A DNA stretch of 64,000 nucleotides from Rhizobium mongolense subsp. loessense (GCF_900099775.1 NZ_FMTM01000012.1:87799-151798); one strand, 5' to 3'; shown: positions 8,452-17,468, counted from the first letter of the stretch. The notes: generated by a model not told the origin, from the letters alone. Numbers and translations are program-made.

Positions 8452-10395
8452 CTATCGCACAACAGGTTCATGCGTGCCGTAAGAGCTCTTGTGAAACCGG
8501 TTCTTTCCGACACAGGCCTTCATGTCCTCGCGCCGGAACCAGATGGCGCGCCCGCATCGAAGCGGTGCATTGCCCGACGTGAAGACGATCTGTTCGTCGG
8601 CGCGCATGCGCAGAACCTCATGTGGAAGGATCAACGGCCGGCGGCTGAGCTGCTTCGATCGCGATCGCGACGATCCCTTCATTCCGGACGAACGATTGGT
8701 CTGGTCGACCTCGACCGTGGTGTCGCCACATCGCTTCGAGATGTAGTCGGCGGTATCAGGATCGTTGATCGCCGAGAAAGAAATCCACGACGCGGATTCG
8801 AACCATTTGCTCGTCGCATCACGCCCGCCATAAGCCTCGCGCATCTGGCCGAGCGACTGGAAGATCATCGTCAGCGTGATACCGTATTTGCGGCCCGCGT
8901 CGCGGGCGGTCTCGAGGATCCGCAGATAGCCGAGACGGGCCACCTCGTCGAGCAGGAAGAGGGTGCGACCCTTCACATCACCATTGCGGTTATAGATCGC
9001 GTTCAGCAGCGAACCAATGACGACGCGCGCGAGGCCCGGATGAGCTTCTAGCACTTTCAGATCAAGTGCGATGAAGATGTCGGTCTCGCCGTTGGCGAGA
9101 TCGTCGGTTGAGAAACTGTCCCCGGAAACGAGACCGGCATAGTTGGGGTAGGACAGCCAGTGGGTTTCCTTCACCGCATTGGCGTAGACACCAGAAAACG
9201 TCTCCGGCGTCATGTTGACGAAGACGGCGACGTTTTCCTTCACAAAGTCGGACTCCGACCCCTCGTAGATTTTCGTCAGGCGTGCCCGAAGCTGTGGCTC
9301 GGGTTCGGACAGATTGGCCCGGACACGGCGCAAAGTTTGGTCTTTTTCAGCTGTGTGCCCCGACAGGCAAACGTCGGCGATCAGCGCCGTCAAAAGCTGC
9401 ATCGCCGAGGCTCTGAAGAAGTCGTCTCGAGCAGACGCCGTGCGCGCATTGTCGGTCATGATCCATGTGGCGATGGCCACGATATCCTCTTCCTTGGTAT
9501 TGCCATGACGACCGATCCAGTCCAGCGCATTGAAGCCGATACCAGACGCGGTGGGATCGAGTACGATCACTTTCCGGCCCGCCTGGCGCCTGTGTTCACT
9601 GACCATGGGCGCAACCTCGCTCGACGGATCAAGCACAACCAGACCGCCTCCCCATTTGAGCGCGGTCGGGATCGTCACCGAGGTCGTCTTGAAACCGCCG
9701 GAACCGGCGAAAACGATGCCATGCGACGAGCCGAAGGAACCGTCGAAACAGAGTAGGGGCGCCTTGCCACCGCCGCCCCAGCTTTGTTTGTCATCGGCCC
9801 GGAACGGCAGAGCGACAACACTATCGAGATCGACGCGATATCGCTCGCCAATGACGATGCCGCCGTGCTCGGGAAACAGCTTTGCAGCCCCCTGCATCTT
9901 CATCCAGTCGGCTTCACCGTGGACCGCGCGCCTGCCGCCGATCCGCTTTGGTCCCGCCATTGCGAAAGCGGCATTCCCCTTGATCGCAACCCTCAAGGCG
10001 AAGACGCTTCCGATGAAGCAGACACTAGCGCCGATCATCGTTGCTGGGTCGGCATAGGCGAGAACCGGTTGCTTGGCAGGCACGCCGCTGGCAATACCGG
10101 CGAGGCGGATCGTCTCGCGTGTCATGGCGATGATGATAGCAAAAACGCCGCCAGCCAATACGCTCAGACCGGCAGCCTTGATATGCGTCGAACCATTGGC
10201 GGCAAAGAGCGCGACGACGCCGATCGCGGCAGCCACCACATAGGGCAGGGCGAGACCAGCCCTTCCCAGCATCAGCTTCGCTTGCGTTGAAGTTCCGAGG
10301 GCTGCGAGCCGATGTTCCATGCCTGACGTCAGGATGATCGCCGCGATCATGATCGCGGCCGGCAGGACTGCCAGAAGCAGCCTATTCGCCCTCAT
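8452..10395 (-). CDS. traG: TraG conjugal transfer coupling protein (VirD4/TraG ATPase)
   Basis: Start ATG 10395 (MRANRLLLAVLPAAIMIAAI) overlaps the end of traD by 14 bp, as usual in Ti-type systems. N-terminal membrane segments lie at about residues 5-25, 50-70, 75-95 and 115-140. Walker A GSGGFKTTS is at about 231-239, and a Walker B motif LFLLDEVARLG follows. At 647 aa it is full length. In this family the hexameric inner-membrane ATPase links the TraA relaxosome to the type IV secretion pore and pumps the T-strand. The pore genes (trb) are outside the window. Confidence 0.95.
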   Translation of the reverse strand: MRANRLLLAVLPAAIMIAAIILTSGMEHRLAALGTSTQAKLMLGRAGLALPYVVAAAIGVVALFAANGSTHIKAAGLSVLAGGVFAIIIAMTRETIRLAGIASGVPAKQPVLAYADPATMIGASVCFIGSVFALRVAIKGNAAFAMAGPKRIGGRRAVHGEADWMKMQGAAKLFPEHGGIVIGERYRVDLDSVVALPFRADDKQSWGGGGKAPLLCFDGSFGSSHGIVFAGSGGFKTTSVTIPTALKWGGGLVVLDPSSEVAPMVSEHRRQAGRKVIVLDPTASGIGFNALDWIGRHGNTKEEDIVAIATWIMTDNARTASARDDFFRASAMQLLTALIADVCLSGHTAEKDQTLRRVRANLSEPEPQLRARLTKIYEGSESDFVKENVAVFVNMTPETFSGVYANAVKETHWLSYPNYAGLVSGDSFSTDDLANGETDIFIALDLKVLEAHPGLARVVIGSLLNAIYNRNGDVKGRTLFLLDEVARLGYLRILETARDAGRKYGITLTMIFQSLGQMREAYGGRDATSKWFESASWISFSAINDPDTADYISKRCGDTTVEVDQTNRSSGMKGSSRSRSKQLSRRPLILPHEVLRMRADEQIVFTSGNAPLRCGRAIWFRREDMKACVGKNRFHKSSYGTHEPVVR

Positions 10396-10597
10396 TGCCA
10401 AAGGCCTCCGCGCCGATTGCCGCCAATCGGGCTTTCTCCATCTCGTCGCCCCTGATCCGCCTGTTGGCATCGATCAGCAGGCCGAGCAGCAGGGAACGCT
10501 TCTCGTAGCGGAGTCCTGCCTTGACGATCAGGCCGCCGAGTTCGATTTTTTCGCGCGTGTCCTTTTTGCGCGCCTCTGTCGTCGTTGATTTCGCCAT
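10382..10597 (-). CDS. traD: TraD conjugal transfer protein
   Basis: The 71-aa product MAKSTTTEARKKDTREKIEL, then GGLIVKAGLRYEKRSLLLGL, matches the small TraD of the Ti-type DNA-processing operon traCDG. The frame runs open further upstream, but the ATG at 10597 gives the family length and lies 4 bp after the traC stop. The protein is thought to assist the relaxosome; the precise role is not known. Confidence 0.88.
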   Translation of the reverse strand: MAKSTTTEARKKDTREKIELGGLIVKAGLRYEKRSLLLGLLIDANRRIRGDEMEKARLAAIGAEAFGNEGE

Positions 10598-10601
10598 CCG
10601 C

Positions 10602-10898
10602 TCAAGCCTCACCAGACCCGCCCGCATCCGCGCCAGGCGACTGCGCCGTGGACGACCCGCTTGCGGCTCGGCCGTCTCCGGTGTCCTTCTTCCCGGTCGC
10701 ACTACCTTTGCCTCCGCGAAACCGTTTGGCGGTCTCCTCGAAGGCCGCCTGAAGCTCGGCTTCGTCGATCTCGATCTCCCCGAGGCCGGCCCTCAGCGCG
10801 ATACGTCCGATGCGTTCGGCTTCACGGGTCTCGGCCTGCTTGAGTTGATCCTGCAATCTGGCGATTTCTTCCCTGATCTTCGATGACGGCTTCTTCAT
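10602..10898 (-). CDS. traC: TraC conjugal transfer protein
   Basis: MKKPSSKIREEIARLQDQLK with an N-terminal coiled coil, then GRIALRAGLGEIEIDEAELQ, is typical of TraC in the traCDG operon. Length is 98 aa. Start ATG 10898 has a good ribosome site (AAAAGGAGCAACCGGA). The C-terminal 35 residues are Gly/Ser/Ala-rich and probably disordered. It is the first gene of the leftward operon and faces traA across the oriT/tra-box region, so it is probably activated by TraR. Confidence 0.9.
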   Translation of the reverse strand: MKKPSSKIREEIARLQDQLKQAETREAERIGRIALRAGLGEIEIDEAELQAAFEETAKRFRGGKGSATGKKDTGDGRAASGSSTAQSPGADAGGSGEA

Positions 10899-10917
10899 TC
10901 CGGTTGCTCCTTTTAAG

Positions 10918-10945
10918 TCTGGGCGTTGCACTTGCGACGCCCAGA
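10918..10945 (-). promoter_or_regulatory. Hairpin in the traC leader
   Basis: Perfect 9-bp arms TCTGGGCGT and ACGCCCAGA are separated by 10 nt. They lie about 20 bp upstream of the traC start and next to oriT, so they may be an oriT inverted repeat or an RNA hairpin affecting traC translation. Confidence 0.5.
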
Positions 10946-10970
10946 TTCTTCCGGATGCGTTGAAAAAGAC

Positions 10971-10988
10971 ATCTGCAGATCTGCAGAT
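10971..10988. promoter_or_regulatory. tra box (TraR binding site) between traC and traA
   Basis: The 18-bp perfect palindrome ATCTGCAGATCTGCAGAT contains the TGCAGATCTGCA core of Ti-plasmid tra boxes. It lies midway between the divergent traCDG and traAFBH operons, exactly where TraR-AHL activates both in Ti-type plasmids. Confidence 0.88.
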
Positions 10989-11042
10989 CGCCAAGGGCGA
11001 TGCTTTTGTGAATGATCCCGCCGTTCCGAAGGAATGGCTCCA

Positions 11043-11072
11043 AGGGCGCAATTATACGTCGCGATGCGACGT
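11043..11072. other. oriT nic region (RSF1010/Ti-type)
   Basis: The sequence AGGGCGCA (11043-11050), i.e. TGCGCCCT on the other strand, followed by the 17-bp hairpin ACGTCGCGATGCGACGT (11056-11072), reproduces the layout of the Ti-plasmid and RSF1010 oriT: an inverted repeat next to a TGCGCCCT nick core. TraA, the relaxase encoded from 11150, is the expected nicking enzyme. The identification is by recalled motif, not by alignment. Confidence 0.8.
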
Positions 11073-11149
11073 GTTGCTCTTATGCCAAGCTGGGGCCGTA
11101 GCCCCGGCCGCTCCCGACGAACAACGTTCGAACCAGGAGTTCCTTGGCC

Positions 11150-14100
11150 GTGGCCATCGCACATTTCTCAGCTAGCATCGTCAGCCGCGGCTCCGGCCGC
11201 AGTGTCGTGCTGTCTGCGGCCTACCGGCATTGCGCGAAGATGGAGTACGAGCGCGAGGCTCGCACGATCGACTACACTCGCAAGCAGGGCCTGCTGCACG
11301 AGGAACTCGTGCTTCCCGCCGACGCCCCGAAATGGGTGCGCTCCCTGACCGCTGATCGTTCTGTCTCCGGAGCGTCGGAAGCCTTCTGGAACAAGGTTGA
11401 AGCTTTCGAGAAGCGCGCCGATGCGCAGCTTGCCCGCGATCTCACCATTGCGCTTCCGCTGGAGCTTTCTCCCGAACAGAACATCGCCCTGGTCCGGGAT
11501 TTTGTCGAGAAACACATCCTCGCCAAGGGCATGGTTGCCGACTGGGTTTATCACGACAATCCAGGGAACCCGCATATCCATCTGATGACCACGCTGCGGC
11601 CCCTGACCGAGGATGGGTTCGGGTCGAAGAAGGTTGCGGTGATCGGCGATGACGGCCAGCCGGTCCGCACGAAATCCGGCAAGATCCTCTACGAACTCTG
11701 GGCCGGATCGACCGATGACTTCAACGTTCTGCGGGATGGGTGGTTCGAGCGGCTGAACCATCACCTGATGCTGGGCGGTATCGATTTACACATCGATGGC
11801 CGTTCCTACGAAAGGCAGGGTATCGATCTCGAACCGACCATCCATCTCGGTGTCGGGGCCAAGGCGATCGAGCGCAAGGCAGAGCAACAGGGTGTCCGGC
11901 CGGAGCTCGAACGGGTCGAACTGAACGAGCAGCGACGCACGGAAAACGCCCGCCGCATTTTGAAGAATCCTGCCATCGTGCTCGACCTGATCACGCGGGA
12001 AAAGAGCGTGTTCGACGAGCGAGACGTGGCCAAGGTCCTGTATCGCTATGTCGACGATCCTGGGCTCTTCCAGCAATTGATGCTGAAGATCACCCTGAAC
12101 CCGGATGTGCTGCGGCTGCAACGCAACACCATCGATTTTGCCACGGGCGAGAAGCTGCCGGCGCGTTACTCGACGCGGGTGATGATCCGGCTGGAAGCGA
12201 CGATGGCACGGCAGGCAACATGGCTATCGAACCGCGGGGGAAGGGGCGTTTCCCCCTCCGCTCTCGATGCCACGTTCCGGCGGCATGAGCGGTTGTCCGA
12301 CGAGCAGAAAGCGGCAATCGAGCGCATTGCAGCGTCTGTCCGTATCGCCGCCGTCGTCGGCCGTGCAGGCGCCGGCAAGACGACGATGATGAAGGCGGCG
12401 CGCGAGGCGTGGGAGCTGGCCGGATATCGCGTCGTCGGCGGTGCGCTTGCCGGCAAGGCAGCTGAGGGTTTGGAGAAGGAAGCCGGGATCCAGAGCCGCA
12501 CGCTCGCGTCATGGGAGCTGCGCTGGAAGGGCGGCCGTGACGTCCTCGACGACAAGACGATCTTCGTCATGGACGAGGCCGGCATGGTTGCCTCGAAGCA
12601 GATGGCGGGGTTCATCGATGCCGTGGTCAAGGCGGGCGCGAAGATCGTGCTGGTCGGCGATCCCGAACAGCTTCAGCCGATCGAGGCAGGGGCTGCTTTC
12701 CGCGCCATTGTGGATCGCATTGGTTATGCCGAACTCGAAACCATTTATCGCCAACGCGAGGACTGGATGCGCGAGGCATCGCTCGATCTCGCGCGCGGCA
12801 ATGTCGAAAAGGCGTTGAGTGCTTATGGTGCCAATGTCAGGATTACGGGCGAGCGTCTGAAGGGCGAGGCTGTCGAGCGCCTGATCGCCGACTGGAACCA
12901 CGACTACGATCAGACGAAGACAACATTGATCCTCGCTCATCTGCGCCGCGATGTTCGCATACTCAATGTCATGGCCCGCGAAAAGCTGGTCGAACGCGGC
13001 ATCGTCGGCGAGGGTCATCTGTTCCGGGCAGCCGACGGCGAACGCCGTTTCGATGCCGGCGACCAGATCGTCTTCCTAAAGAACGAGGGATCGCTCGGCG
13101 TCAAGAATGGCATGATCGGTCATGTCATAGAGGCCGCAGCAAACCGCATCGTCGCAGCGGTGGGCGAGGGCGATCAGCGCCGACAGGTGATCGTCGAACA
13201 GCGGTTCTACAACAATCTCGACCACGGCTACGCCACGACGATTCACAAGAGCCAGGGCGCGACCGTCGATCGCGTGAAGGTGTTGGCTTCGCTCTCCCTC
13301 GATAGGCATCTGACCTATGTCGCGATGACCCGCCATCGCGAAGATCTGCAGCTCTACTATGGGACGCGCTCCTTCGCCTACAATGGCGGCCTTGCGGCCG
13401 TTCTGTCTCGACAGAACGCCAAGGAGACGACGCTCGATTACGAGCGCGGCCAGCTTTATCGCGAAGCGCTGCGCTTCTCCGAGGCTCGTGGCCTGCACAT
13501 CGTACAGGTCGCTCGCACACTGGTACGCGACCGGCTCGACTGGACGCTGCGCCAGAAGGCCAAACTTGTCGATCTTGGGCAACGCCTTGCTGCCTTTGCC
13601 GCGCGCCTCGGCTTCACCCACTCCCCGAAAACCCAAACGATGAAGGAGGCCGCACCCATGGTCGCAGGCATCAAGATATTCTCCGGCTCGGTTGCCGAGA
13701 CGGTCGGTGACAAGCTCGGCACAGATCCCGCCCTGAAGCGGCAATGGGAGGAGGTCTCGGCACGTTTTGCTTACGTGTTCGCCGATCCTGAAACCGCCTT
13801 CCGGTCGATGAACTTCGATGCTGTCCTGGCAGACAAGGAGATGGCGACGCAGGTCCTCCAAAAGCTTGAGGCGGAGCCGGAGACTATCGGTCCATTGAAG
13901 GGCAAGACCGGCATTCTGGCAGGCAAGGCAGAGCGCGAGGCACGTCGCATCGCCGAGGTGAATGTGCCTGCTCTCAAGCGCGATCTAGAGCAATATCTTC
14001 ACATGCGCGAGACTGCCACGATGCGGCACCAGGCGGACGAGCAGACGCTGCGCCAGCGGGTCTCTATCGACATTCCGGCCCTGTCGCCAGCAGCGCGCGT

Positions 14101-14452
14101 GGTGCTGGAGCGGGTGCGTGACGCCATCGACCGAAATGATCTGCCGGCGGCGATGGCGTACGCACTCAGCAATCGCGAAACCAAGCTCGAAATCGACGGG
14201 TTCAACAAGGCCGTTACCGAGCGGTTCGGGGAACGCACCCTGTTGAGCAACACCGCCCGTGCGCCCAATGGAACGCTGTACGAAAAGCTTTCCGAGGGTA
14301 TGAAGCCGGAGCAGAAGGAAGAGCTGAAACAAGCCTGGCCGGTCATGCGGACGGCACAGCAACTTGCGGCTCATGAGCGCACCGTACAATCGCTAACACA
14401 AGTCGAGGAACAGCGTCTTACCCAGCGCCAGGTGCCGGTGCTGAAGCAATGA
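11150..14452 (+). CDS. traA: TraA relaxase-helicase (MobA/MobL type)
   Basis: The N-terminal relaxase domain (MAIAHFSASIVSRGSGRSVV, then the histidine cluster HDNPGNPHIHLM at about residues 133-145) is followed by a RecD/TraI-like helicase. The helicase has Walker A GRAGAGKTT (about 403-411), Walker B VMDEAG (about 473) and later motifs including ATTIHKSQGATVDRV. At about 1100 aa it is full length for Ti-type TraA. It nicks oriT, stays bound to the strand and unwinds the plasmid. GTG 11150 matches the usual family start; a TTG at 11144 closer to the AGGAG site would add two residues. The traF start overlaps the stop (ATGA). Confidence 0.95.
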   Translation: MAIAHFSASIVSRGSGRSVVLSAAYRHCAKMEYEREARTIDYTRKQGLLHEELVLPADAPKWVRSLTADRSVSGASEAFWNKVEAFEKRADAQLARDLTIALPLELSPEQNIALVRDFVEKHILAKGMVADWVYHDNPGNPHIHLMTTLRPLTEDGFGSKKVAVIGDDGQPVRTKSGKILYELWAGSTDDFNVLRDGWFERLNHHLMLGGIDLHIDGRSYERQGIDLEPTIHLGVGAKAIERKAEQQGVRPELERVELNEQRRTENARRILKNPAIVLDLITREKSVFDERDVAKVLYRYVDDPGLFQQLMLKITLNPDVLRLQRNTIDFATGEKLPARYSTRVMIRLEATMARQATWLSNRGGRGVSPSALDATFRRHERLSDEQKAAIERIAASVRIAAVVGRAGAGKTTMMKAAREAWELAGYRVVGGALAGKAAEGLEKEAGIQSRTLASWELRWKGGRDVLDDKTIFVMDEAGMVASKQMAGFIDAVVKAGAKIVLVGDPEQLQPIEAGAAFRAIVDRIGYAELETIYRQREDWMREASLDLARGNVEKALSAYGANVRITGERLKGEAVERLIADWNHDYDQTKTTLILAHLRRDVRILNVMAREKLVERGIVGEGHLFRAADGERRFDAGDQIVFLKNEGSLGVKNGMIGHVIEAAANRIVAAVGEGDQRRQVIVEQRFYNNLDHGYATTIHKSQGATVDRVKVLASLSLDRHLTYVAMTRHREDLQLYYGTRSFAYNGGLAAVLSRQNAKETTLDYERGQLYREALRFSEARGLHIVQVARTLVRDRLDWTLRQKAKLVDLGQRLAAFAARLGFTHSPKTQTMKEAAPMVAGIKIFSGSVAETVGDKLGTDPALKRQWEEVSARFAYVFADPETAFRSMNFDAVLADKEMATQVLQKLEAEPETIGPLKGKTGILAGKAEREARRIAEVNVPALKRDLEQYLHMRETATMRHQADEQTLRQRVSIDIPALSPAARVVLERVRDAIDRNDLPAAMAYALSNRETKLEIDGFNKAVTERFGERTLLSNTARAPNGTLYEKLSEGMKPEQKEELKQAWPVMRTAQQLAAHERTVQSLTQVEEQRLTQRQVPVLKQ

Positions 14453-14979
14453 GGCAGAGGCGAATTCTCCTGTTTCTGGCGGGCGCCACCGTCGTCATGT
14501 CCGTAGTTGCGGCGACCGCGTTCGCGGGGGGCTACCGCCTGAATCTGACCCCCAGCGAGCCGCTTGGACTCTGGCGTATCGAAGAGCTTCAACGTCCGGT
14601 CGCCATCGGCGATCTGGTGTTTTTATGCCCGCCGACGACAGCCATGTTCGTAGAAGCATGGCGGCGCGGATATCTGCGGCGAGGGCTTTGCGCCGGCGGG
14701 TTCGCCCCGCTGATCAAGACCGTCGCAGCACTTGCCGGACAGCGTGTCGACATCACCGATCGCGTGTTTATCGATGGTCGCCCGCTTCCCGCATCGTCCG
14801 TGCGGGGCCGGGACGGCGAGGGCAGGACGCTCACACCTTCCCCCGGCGGGATCATACCGCCGCATCACCTGTTCCTTCATTCACCCTTCGCGAGCTCCTA
14901 TGATAGTCGATATTTTGGCCCGGTTCCGGATTCCGGTCTGCTCGGCCTGGCGCGGCCGGTCCTCACCTTCGATCCGTGA
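14449..14979 (+). CDS. traF: TraF conjugative signal-peptidase-like protease
   Basis: The 176-aa protein has an N-terminal membrane segment (LLFLAGATVVMSVVAATAFA) and an S26 peptidase core: Ser36 in NLTPSEPLGLWR, Lys90 in APLIKTVAALAGQRV, and Asp152 in YDSRYFGPV. The spacing agrees with the Ser-Lys-Asp arrangement of RP4 TraF. In that family it matures and cyclises the pilin. It overlaps the traA stop by ATGA, so translation is coupled. Confidence 0.92.
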   Translation: MRQRRILLFLAGATVVMSVVAATAFAGGYRLNLTPSEPLGLWRIEELQRPVAIGDLVFLCPPTTAMFVEAWRRGYLRRGLCAGGFAPLIKTVAALAGQRVDITDRVFIDGRPLPASSVRGRDGEGRTLTPSPGGIIPPHHLFLHSPFASSYDSRYFGPVPDSGLLGLARPVLTFDP

Positions 14980-16195
14980 TCGCGGTGACGACCAGAGGAA
15001 CGACCGCTGGAAACCCATCCTTCTGATCATCGCCTCGATTGCCTGTGGGAGGATCGGCTGGAGCGGCGAGGTGCTTCTTCTTCCGCTCGCCATGTTCTTT
15101 CCCTTGCTCTGGTCTAAGGCGTCGTCGCGATCGATCGCGGCACTTGTGGCGGGGGGCTATTTCCTGGCGGCCTCCCGCGGGTTGCCGCAGGGCGTGGCCA
15201 ACTTCTATAGCGCCGATCTCTGGCCGGGGCTCGTGCTTTGGGTCGTGGCTTCCGCATCCTTCGTCACGGTCCATGCAGTGTTCTGGACGAAACCTCGTGG
15301 TGGAGACGCTTCGGGGAAGAGAGGGACGGATGCGGCGAGAGCGCTGCTCTATCTCCTCGCCATGGTGCTGACAGAGCTACCACCATTTGGCATCACGGGC
15401 TGGGCGCATCCGTTGACAGTCGCCGGCGTCTTGTTTCCCGGGTGGGGTTGGTCAGGCCTTGGCGCGACCGCGATCCTGCTGGTCGTCATGACCGGTCGAA
15501 GATGGCAAATCGCGGTCGCAGTCCTCGGAGGACTTTACGTCTGGTCCGCCACGAACTGGACGCCCCCGAAACTAACACCCGGATGGATGGCCGTCGATCT
15601 GAAACGAGGGGAAGACCTTGGGCGCGATGGCTCGCTTAACTATCACCGTGACCTGATCGCGACGGTGCGTCGGACGATTGCTGAGCAGCCGGACGTACAT
15701 GTTGCGCTGCTGCCCGAAAGTGCGCTCGGCTTCTGGACGCCGACCGTTGCGCGGCTCTGGCGGGAAGGTCTCCGTGGCTCGGACCTCACCGTCATCGCAG
15801 GTGCTGCCGTCGTCGATCCCAAAGGCTACGACAATGTGATGGTGGCGATATCGGCCGATAAATCGAACATCCTCTATCGCGAGCGCATGCCGGTTCCAGG
15901 CTCCATGTGGCAGCCATGGTTGCGATGGATCGGACAAGACGGTGGGGCACGGGCCGACTTCTTCGGCAATCCGATGGTTGAGGTTGACGGAGCAAGGGTC
16001 GCGCCGCTGATTTGCTACGAGCAGCTCATTCTCTGGCCGGTCCTTCAATCGATGCTGCACTCGCCCGAGGTGGTCGTTGCCGTTGGCAACGGCTGGTGGA
16101 CCGAAAGCACCTCGATCGTTGCCATCCAGAAAGCGAGCGTCTCAGCCTGGGCAAGGCTCTTCGATCTGCCCGTCGTTATGGCATTCAACACATAG
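14900..16195 (+). CDS. traB: TraB conjugal transfer protein (membrane protein with CN-hydrolase-like domain)
   Basis: The N-terminal half has about six membrane segments (for example LLIIASIACGRIGWSGEVLL and ATAILLVVMTG). The C-terminal half resembles a nitrilase/Lnt-like CN hydrolase: LLPESALGFW (catalytic-type Glu) and PLICYEQL (catalytic-type Cys). In Lnt the Lys lies in a DKxxLVPFGE segment; here the equivalent LYRERMPVPGS has Arg. The start is uncertain: the ATG at 14900 overlaps traF by 80 bp, a TTG at 14915 is possible, and family members begin close to RNDRWKPILLI. The operon position traA-F-B-H is standard. Function is only known as an aid to efficient transfer. Confidence 0.88.
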   Translation: MIVDILARFRIPVCSAWRGRSSPSIRDRGDDQRNDRWKPILLIIASIACGRIGWSGEVLLLPLAMFFPLLWSKASSRSIAALVAGGYFLAASRGLPQGVANFYSADLWPGLVLWVVASASFVTVHAVFWTKPRGGDASGKRGTDAARALLYLLAMVLTELPPFGITGWAHPLTVAGVLFPGWGWSGLGATAILLVVMTGRRWQIAVAVLGGLYVWSATNWTPPKLTPGWMAVDLKRGEDLGRDGSLNYHRDLIATVRRTIAEQPDVHVALLPESALGFWTPTVARLWREGLRGSDLTVIAGAAVVDPKGYDNVMVAISADKSNILYRERMPVPGSMWQPWLRWIGQDGGARADFFGNPMVEVDGARVAPLICYEQLILWPVLQSMLHSPEVVVAVGNGWWTESTSIVAIQKASVSAWARLFDLPVVMAFNT

Positions 16196-16207
16196 GGAGT
16201 ACCCGGG

Positions 16208-16834
16208 ATGCTCGATGCCGTCCTTATCCACCAATGCGCCGATCCTTCCCTTAAGCCCGCGATCGCTGAGCAGTTCATCGCGAAGGCCGGATCGCAGGAT
16301 CCGCTGGCTGTCACCGTGCGCTCCGGCAACCGGGTGGTGCTCGTGCCGAAGCCGACAACGCCGGAAGCGGCTCTGGCTCTCATCCGCGACAATCTCGGAC
16401 GCAACACCGTTCGCGTTGGCATCACCCAGTATCCGGCAGGGGTCGGGATCGTCGAGGCCGGTCAATTGAAGCCGGAAATGGTCGAGCCTTGTGAGAATAT
16501 CCGCATGGGGACAGCACTGTTTGCCAAGGTGTTTCGCATCGTTCTGAAATGGTATGGCAATCCGACGGCGAAGGAAGTCCTGCCACAGGTCATGGACGAT
16601 GCGGCCATCGCCTGGCAGACGGGGTATTTCGAAGGTGTGGCGGTGTTCCGGGCGGAGGACCCGGCGCAGGAGAAAATCACTCGCCCCGCTACGACCGATA
16701 CCGAAGAATCTGAAAATGGCGCTGACCCAAATGAAGATAGCGCCGCGACGGCAACTGCGACCGACACGGTAGCGTCCGATCCAAACAAGGCAGGCATTAG
16801 GATCGATCTCTCGGGGATCGGTGCAAGGCCGTGA
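16208..16834 (+). CDS. traH: TraH conjugal transfer protein
   Basis: This is the last gene of the traAFBH operon, 12 bp after traB. The conserved N-terminal domain includes DAVLIHQCADPSLKPAIAEQ, then VGITQYPAGVG and NIRMGTALFAKVFRIVLKWY. The last 55 residues are an acidic, low-complexity tail rich in Thr, Ala and Asp. Length (208 aa) and context match TraH of Ti-type plasmids. The molecular role is not established. The GYVGITQYPAG-type region resembles lytic-transglycosylase-like folds, but I see no clear catalytic signature. Confidence 0.88.
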   Translation: MLDAVLIHQCADPSLKPAIAEQFIAKAGSQDPLAVTVRSGNRVVLVPKPTTPEAALALIRDNLGRNTVRVGITQYPAGVGIVEAGQLKPEMVEPCENIRMGTALFAKVFRIVLKWYGNPTAKEVLPQVMDDAAIAWQTGYFEGVAVFRAEDPAQEKITRPATTDTEESENGADPNEDSAATATATDTVASDPNKAGIRIDLSGIGARP

Positions 16835-16843
16835 CCAGGGTCT

Positions 16844-16861
16844 CTCTGCAGATCTGCAAAG
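16844..16861. promoter_or_regulatory. tra box upstream of traM
   Basis: CTCTGCAGATCTGCAAAG contains the perfect core TGCAGATCTGCA with partly degenerate flanks. It lies 10 bp after traH and about 290 bp before the traM start. A TraR-dependent promoter here would drive traM and close a negative feedback loop. The remaining 16862-17150 stretch shows no other feature. Confidence 0.78.
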
Positions 16862-17150
16862 CGATTGTTTTTCCAGTGCCCTAGCGAAACAACCACCGTC
16901 TCGTTATAAGGACGGACAGGGCGGTACGCGCTGCCCGGGGGTGTGGAAACCCTTACTCGGCGGTTGATGTCGGCCGATACGGCATCAGAATCCTCTGGCC
17001 ATTGGCCGGTGGGCCTGCGACGTATGTCCAGGTGCTCCGGTGCTAAAGGTCGCAGGACTGTCCGAGTACAGTTTCCAACCCCCGGCTTGGGATCAGAGAT
17101 TAACGTTTGCGGGGGCGTACCGCAGACAATATCTTGGGGTTGGATCACCA

Positions 17151-17459
17151 ATGGATTTGAAAGATTCAGCAGTGTCGGACACATGTGAACTGCGCCCGGT
17201 GATCGGGCTCACGCGCGGACTGCCAGGCTCGGATATCGAGACCTTGACGGTAAATGCCATTCGGCTGCACAGGCAGCTTGTCGAGAGGGCCGATCAGCTG
17301 TTCCAGGTGTTGCCGGACGACGTCAAGACCGGAAAGGCTGCAGGAGGCGAGCAGCATCTCGAATATATCGAAGCGATGATCGAGATGCATGCGCAAATGA
17401 GCGCGGTGAACACGCTGGTTGTACTTCTGGGTTTCATCCCAATAGTTTCTGTCAACTAA
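17151..17459 (+). CDS. traM: TraM quorum-sensing antiactivator
   Basis: The internal ATG at 17151 gives 102 aa, the exact family length. The sequence CELRPVIGLTRGLPGSDIET, then EYIEAMIEMHAQMSAVNTLV and LLGFIPIVSVN, follows Agrobacterium TraM closely. TraM binds TraR and blocks its DNA binding, setting the quorum threshold for conjugation. It converges with traR (9 bp between stops), and a tra box upstream suggests TraR itself induces it. Confidence 0.95.
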   Translation: MDLKDSAVSDTCELRPVIGLTRGLPGSDIETLTVNAIRLHRQLVERADQLFQVLPDDVKTGKAAGGEQHLEYIEAMIEMHAQMSAVNTLVVLLGFIPIVSVN

Positions 17460-17468
17460 AGTCCGCGG

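Noticed and set aside
13076..13861. Leftward 261-codon frame inside traA
   Set aside because: It lies wholly within a well-recognised relaxase-helicase gene; a shadow.
14732..14899. Upstream extension of traB to 14732
   Set aside because: It lies inside traF in another frame and is Arg/Pro-rich; family members start near 14970.
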